A stretch of 64,000 bases of DNA from contig OZ007567.1 in the NCBI GenBank assembly GCA_963931925.1, forward strand, positions 84,811,677-84,875,676, given 5' to 3'. This document shows positions 63,569 through 64,000 of this stretch, one piece after another; within the stretch, counting starts at the first letter, position 1, and each line of letters starts with the position of its first letter. The position numbers were made by a program, and so were the translations under genes. Under the pieces are notes generated by a model. It made no database searches. It was not told the origin of the DNA and saw only the letters and a program-made list of their open reading frames with translations. Source of the DNA: Onchidella celtica (lineage: Eukaryota > Mollusca > Gastropoda > Systellommatophora > Onchidiidae).

Positions 63569-64000
63569 ATTTGAATCACCAAGCATTTATTATAAACTAC
63601 ACTTATATATCAAAGCCACACCAACACATGGGAAACATGGTTTGTGAATCAGATTTAAGTTTGCCATGAATGAGCCAGCAACTGAATCAGTGAATGGCAA
63701 GATTATTATTTTTACTGATGATATAATACATACTCTATTTAGAGCTCAGACTCAACTCAAAGATGATTTTGACTCAGATTACAACAAAAGCTATTCTTAT
63801 CCAAAGCCAAATTTTCTTACTCATAACTCAACAAGTCTATTGTAAGGAAAACAATTCTAGCACATGTGATGTTCCATCTATATGTCTCAAATGTTGTGAT
63901 CAAATTTCAGAAGAAAGTTCATGGCTCAACACATGGTAAACAATAATTTGGCAAGCCAAATAAAATGCCTCACATATTACATGCTTCCTATCATAAGAAT
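63569..64000. other. Intron sequence of the SNX-like gene, nothing recognised
   Basis: AT-rich sequence to the window end. A short coding-like stretch (ATGAATGAGCCAGCAACTGA) near 63667 has no convincing donor and is not called. Confidence 0.35.

Noticed and set aside
63667-63710. Possible second exon of the SNX-like gene (NEPATESVNGK-like)
   Set aside because: Coding-looking composition, but no acceptable acceptor and donor pair, and the phase with 61198 cannot be shown.
1-64000. CRISPR arrays, operons, ribosome binding sites, integron or phage modules
   Set aside because: The sequence is plainly eukaryotic (spliced genes, microsatellites, LTR and MITE elements); no spaced identical repeats of CRISPR type are present.

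Overview
The window is eukaryotic nuclear DNA. It has GT-AG introns, an AT-rich background, many microsatellites and a dense load of small inverted-repeat transposons. The recurrent TAGGCCTA-type words, the gene set and a Gmr1-type Ty3/gypsy element (a group best known from deuterostomes) suggest a marine deuterostome such as an echinoderm or hemichordate. The clade is an inference; no ribosomal or mitochondrial marker is present.

Layout. (1) 200-8096 (+): the 3' ten exons of a TBC1D12/TBC1D14-like Rab GTPase-activating protein, with a foldback element, a piggyBac-like element and an hAT-like element in its introns. (2) About 8.4-25.9 kb: intergenic, with a TTAA-flanked piggyBac-like element, two short terminal-inverted-repeat (TIR) elements, a LINE remnant and a local duplication. 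(3) 25908-40030 (-): a complete 12-exon cytochrome P450 of the CYP3-clan type. Its last exon runs about 246 codons beyond the normal P450 end into a Ser/Arg-rich tail with eight RRxS motifs. (4) 40.0-45.7 kb: head-to-head intergenic region. (5) 45657-49555 (+): a four-exon RIIAD1-like gene encoding a 113-aa RIIa-domain protein. (6) 51617-58306 (+): a full-length, apparently intact, very young LTR retrotransposon with the order gag-PR-IN-RT-RH, flanked by a GTCCT duplication. (7) 58661-59972: a decayed mariner copy. (8) 61112-61198 (+): the first coding exon of a gene whose N-terminus resembles SNX1/SNX2, followed in its first intron by a tRNA-type SINE and a Tigger/pogo-like element.

The host genes do not form one pathway: they cover Rab/autophagy traffic, monooxygenation, a PKA-docking-type domain and probably endosomal sorting. 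The most unusual items are the P450 C-terminal extension, the Gmr1-like element with integrase before reverse transcriptase and a perfect heat-shock-element match just upstream of its LTR TATA box, and several two- or three-copy non-autonomous repeat families defined only by comparing parts of this window. Exon boundaries were read by eye from splice sites, reading phase and family similarity.
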